Positions 63,111 through 64,000 of a stretch of 64,000 nucleotides of DNA are shown here, in pieces. The position numbers and the translations under genes were made by a program. The DNA is from Antennarius striatus. Lineage: Eukaryota; Chordata; Actinopteri; Lophiiformes; Antennariidae. Within the stretch, counting starts at the first letter, position 1. Each line of letters starts with the position of its first letter. Under the pieces are notes generated by a model, which worked only from the letters and a program-made list of their open reading frames with translations, made no database searches and had not been told where the DNA came from. The DNA is taken from contig NC_090780.1 of the NCBI RefSeq assembly GCF_040054535.1, forward strand, positions 11,870,501 to 11,934,500. Direction: 5' to 3'.

Positions 63111-64000
63111 GCCGGTTCGGAGGTGTACTAGACCACAACTACCGTATTAAGAGAGGACTGAAGGTGCTTGTTAGCAAACTACAGTATAAGAAAAAGGTGG
63201 ACTTTTTTTTTGTTCAAATTGTTGAATAAGTCAGGACGGGGTTGACAATAAAATTGTTCAGACAAACTAACCATCAGAGACCAAAAATTTCTGAACTGAA
63301 TAGCCCCTCTATTATCTCATTATGCCTAGTCTTGTGATATGTCTCCCTTTCTCTTACCCTGTCCTTATCTTCCTATCAGGGCTCGAAATTTACCTTTTTT
63401 TCTTGGTAGCACTGGTGCTCCCAAATTTATAAGTTAGTAGCACAAGCAAAGACTTTTGGATCACCTACCCAAAAGCAAGGCAGTGACGGAGCGACAGAGA
63501 CGCTCCGTCCATCTCCGTTCCGCGCGCCTCTCTCCCTCGCCCAGGAGAGGGGCCGCAACTGCGCTCTCACTGTTTTGTGGTAGGAGCGCAGGAGCGCGGT
63601 CCTGCTCAGACTGTTTCGCGCACATTCTCCGGCAGCTCCACACTCACGTGTCCGCATCAAACAAACTGTCGCGGTAGTGCGTTCGAGGGTACACACTCGG
63701 CGCCTACGCGTTTTCCCCACACAAAACGGTATGAGAGACGCTCACCTGAGGATGATGCGTTGGTCCGCCTCCGGGTCAGGGGCCAAACCGAGGCACTATC
63801 TGGGTGCGGGTTAAATAGTGCATTGTGGCGCGCTGTCAGGCCAGCCCGGTACCTGGACTGAACCATTTTGGTTATTATTGGATTGTTTTGTATTTTAAAA
63901 CATCACTAAAATATGTTTTATGTTGCCCCAAACTCCACCATGCCTTTAGTGAACATTCTTTTGCATTTCTTGGTCACTTTGCCCTCAGCTCGGACTTAAG
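63111..64000. other. Right-edge GC-rich region, no gene supported
   Basis: From about 63380 there is text (GGGCTCGAAATTTACC) resembling the left end of a fish interspersed DNA element, followed by a GC-rich stretch rich in CG. Open frames on both strands are Arg-rich and show no known domain. The right edge cuts this feature. Confidence 0.4.

Noticed and set aside
63427-63866. Arg-rich open frames on both strands near the right edge
   Set aside because: High GC sequence lengthens chance frames, and repeat-like text begins at about 63380. No domain was seen.

Overview
The window is nuclear DNA from a ray-finned fish, most likely a percomorph teleost. The evidence is multi-exon vertebrate genes with GT-AG introns, long AC/AG/TATC microsatellites, teleost-type RTE/Rex3 LINEs, Tc1-like transposons, hAT-like MITEs and a tRNA-derived SINE. 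No bacterial features, CRISPR array or stand-alone RNA gene was seen. Species cannot be fixed by eye.

Layout. (1) 1-5.7 kb, + strand: the last six exons of an SLC6 Na+/Cl- transporter, closest by eye to the GABA transporter GAT2 (SLC6A13); its long intron holds a hAT-like element with a MITE and a SINE nested in it. (2) 5.7-16.7 kb: intergenic, with a MITE carrying a CTCF-like motif, a Tc1 element broken by a second TA-inserted element, and a ~0.84 kb 14-bp minisatellite. (3) 16.7-25.0 kb, - strand: complete fkbp5 coding sequence in ten coding exons (455 aa); a candidate promoter lies near 27.7-28.2 kb with a glucocorticoid-response-element-like palindrome at 28158-28172. (4) 28.2-34.7 kb: repeats. 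(5) 34.7-43.1 kb, + strand: srsf3 (168 aa) with a recognisable 477-bp poison exon. (6) 43.1-58.7 kb, + strand: a large Rab GTPase best called rab44. Its C-terminal coding region and Rab domain are open and splice in phase, but the 5' part of its giant exon is decayed and interrupted by a SINE and an 88-bp RTE stump. (7) 60.5-62.9 kb, - strand: complete trub2 (316 aa) with an NRF1-like motif upstream. (8) 63.0-64.0 kb: no gene seen.

The genes are independent units, not an operon. fkbp5 (steroid-receptor co-chaperone), srsf3 (splicing factor) and rab44 (Rab GTPase) have human counterparts on 6p21, so their co-linearity supports the gene names. The SLC6 gene and trub2 have human relatives on other chromosomes. 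The most unusual region is rab44, where the 5' coding region is degenerating while about 670 codons plus a complete Rab domain remain open, and where a tiny LINE stump with a target-site duplication changed the reading frame. No wholly new system was recognised.
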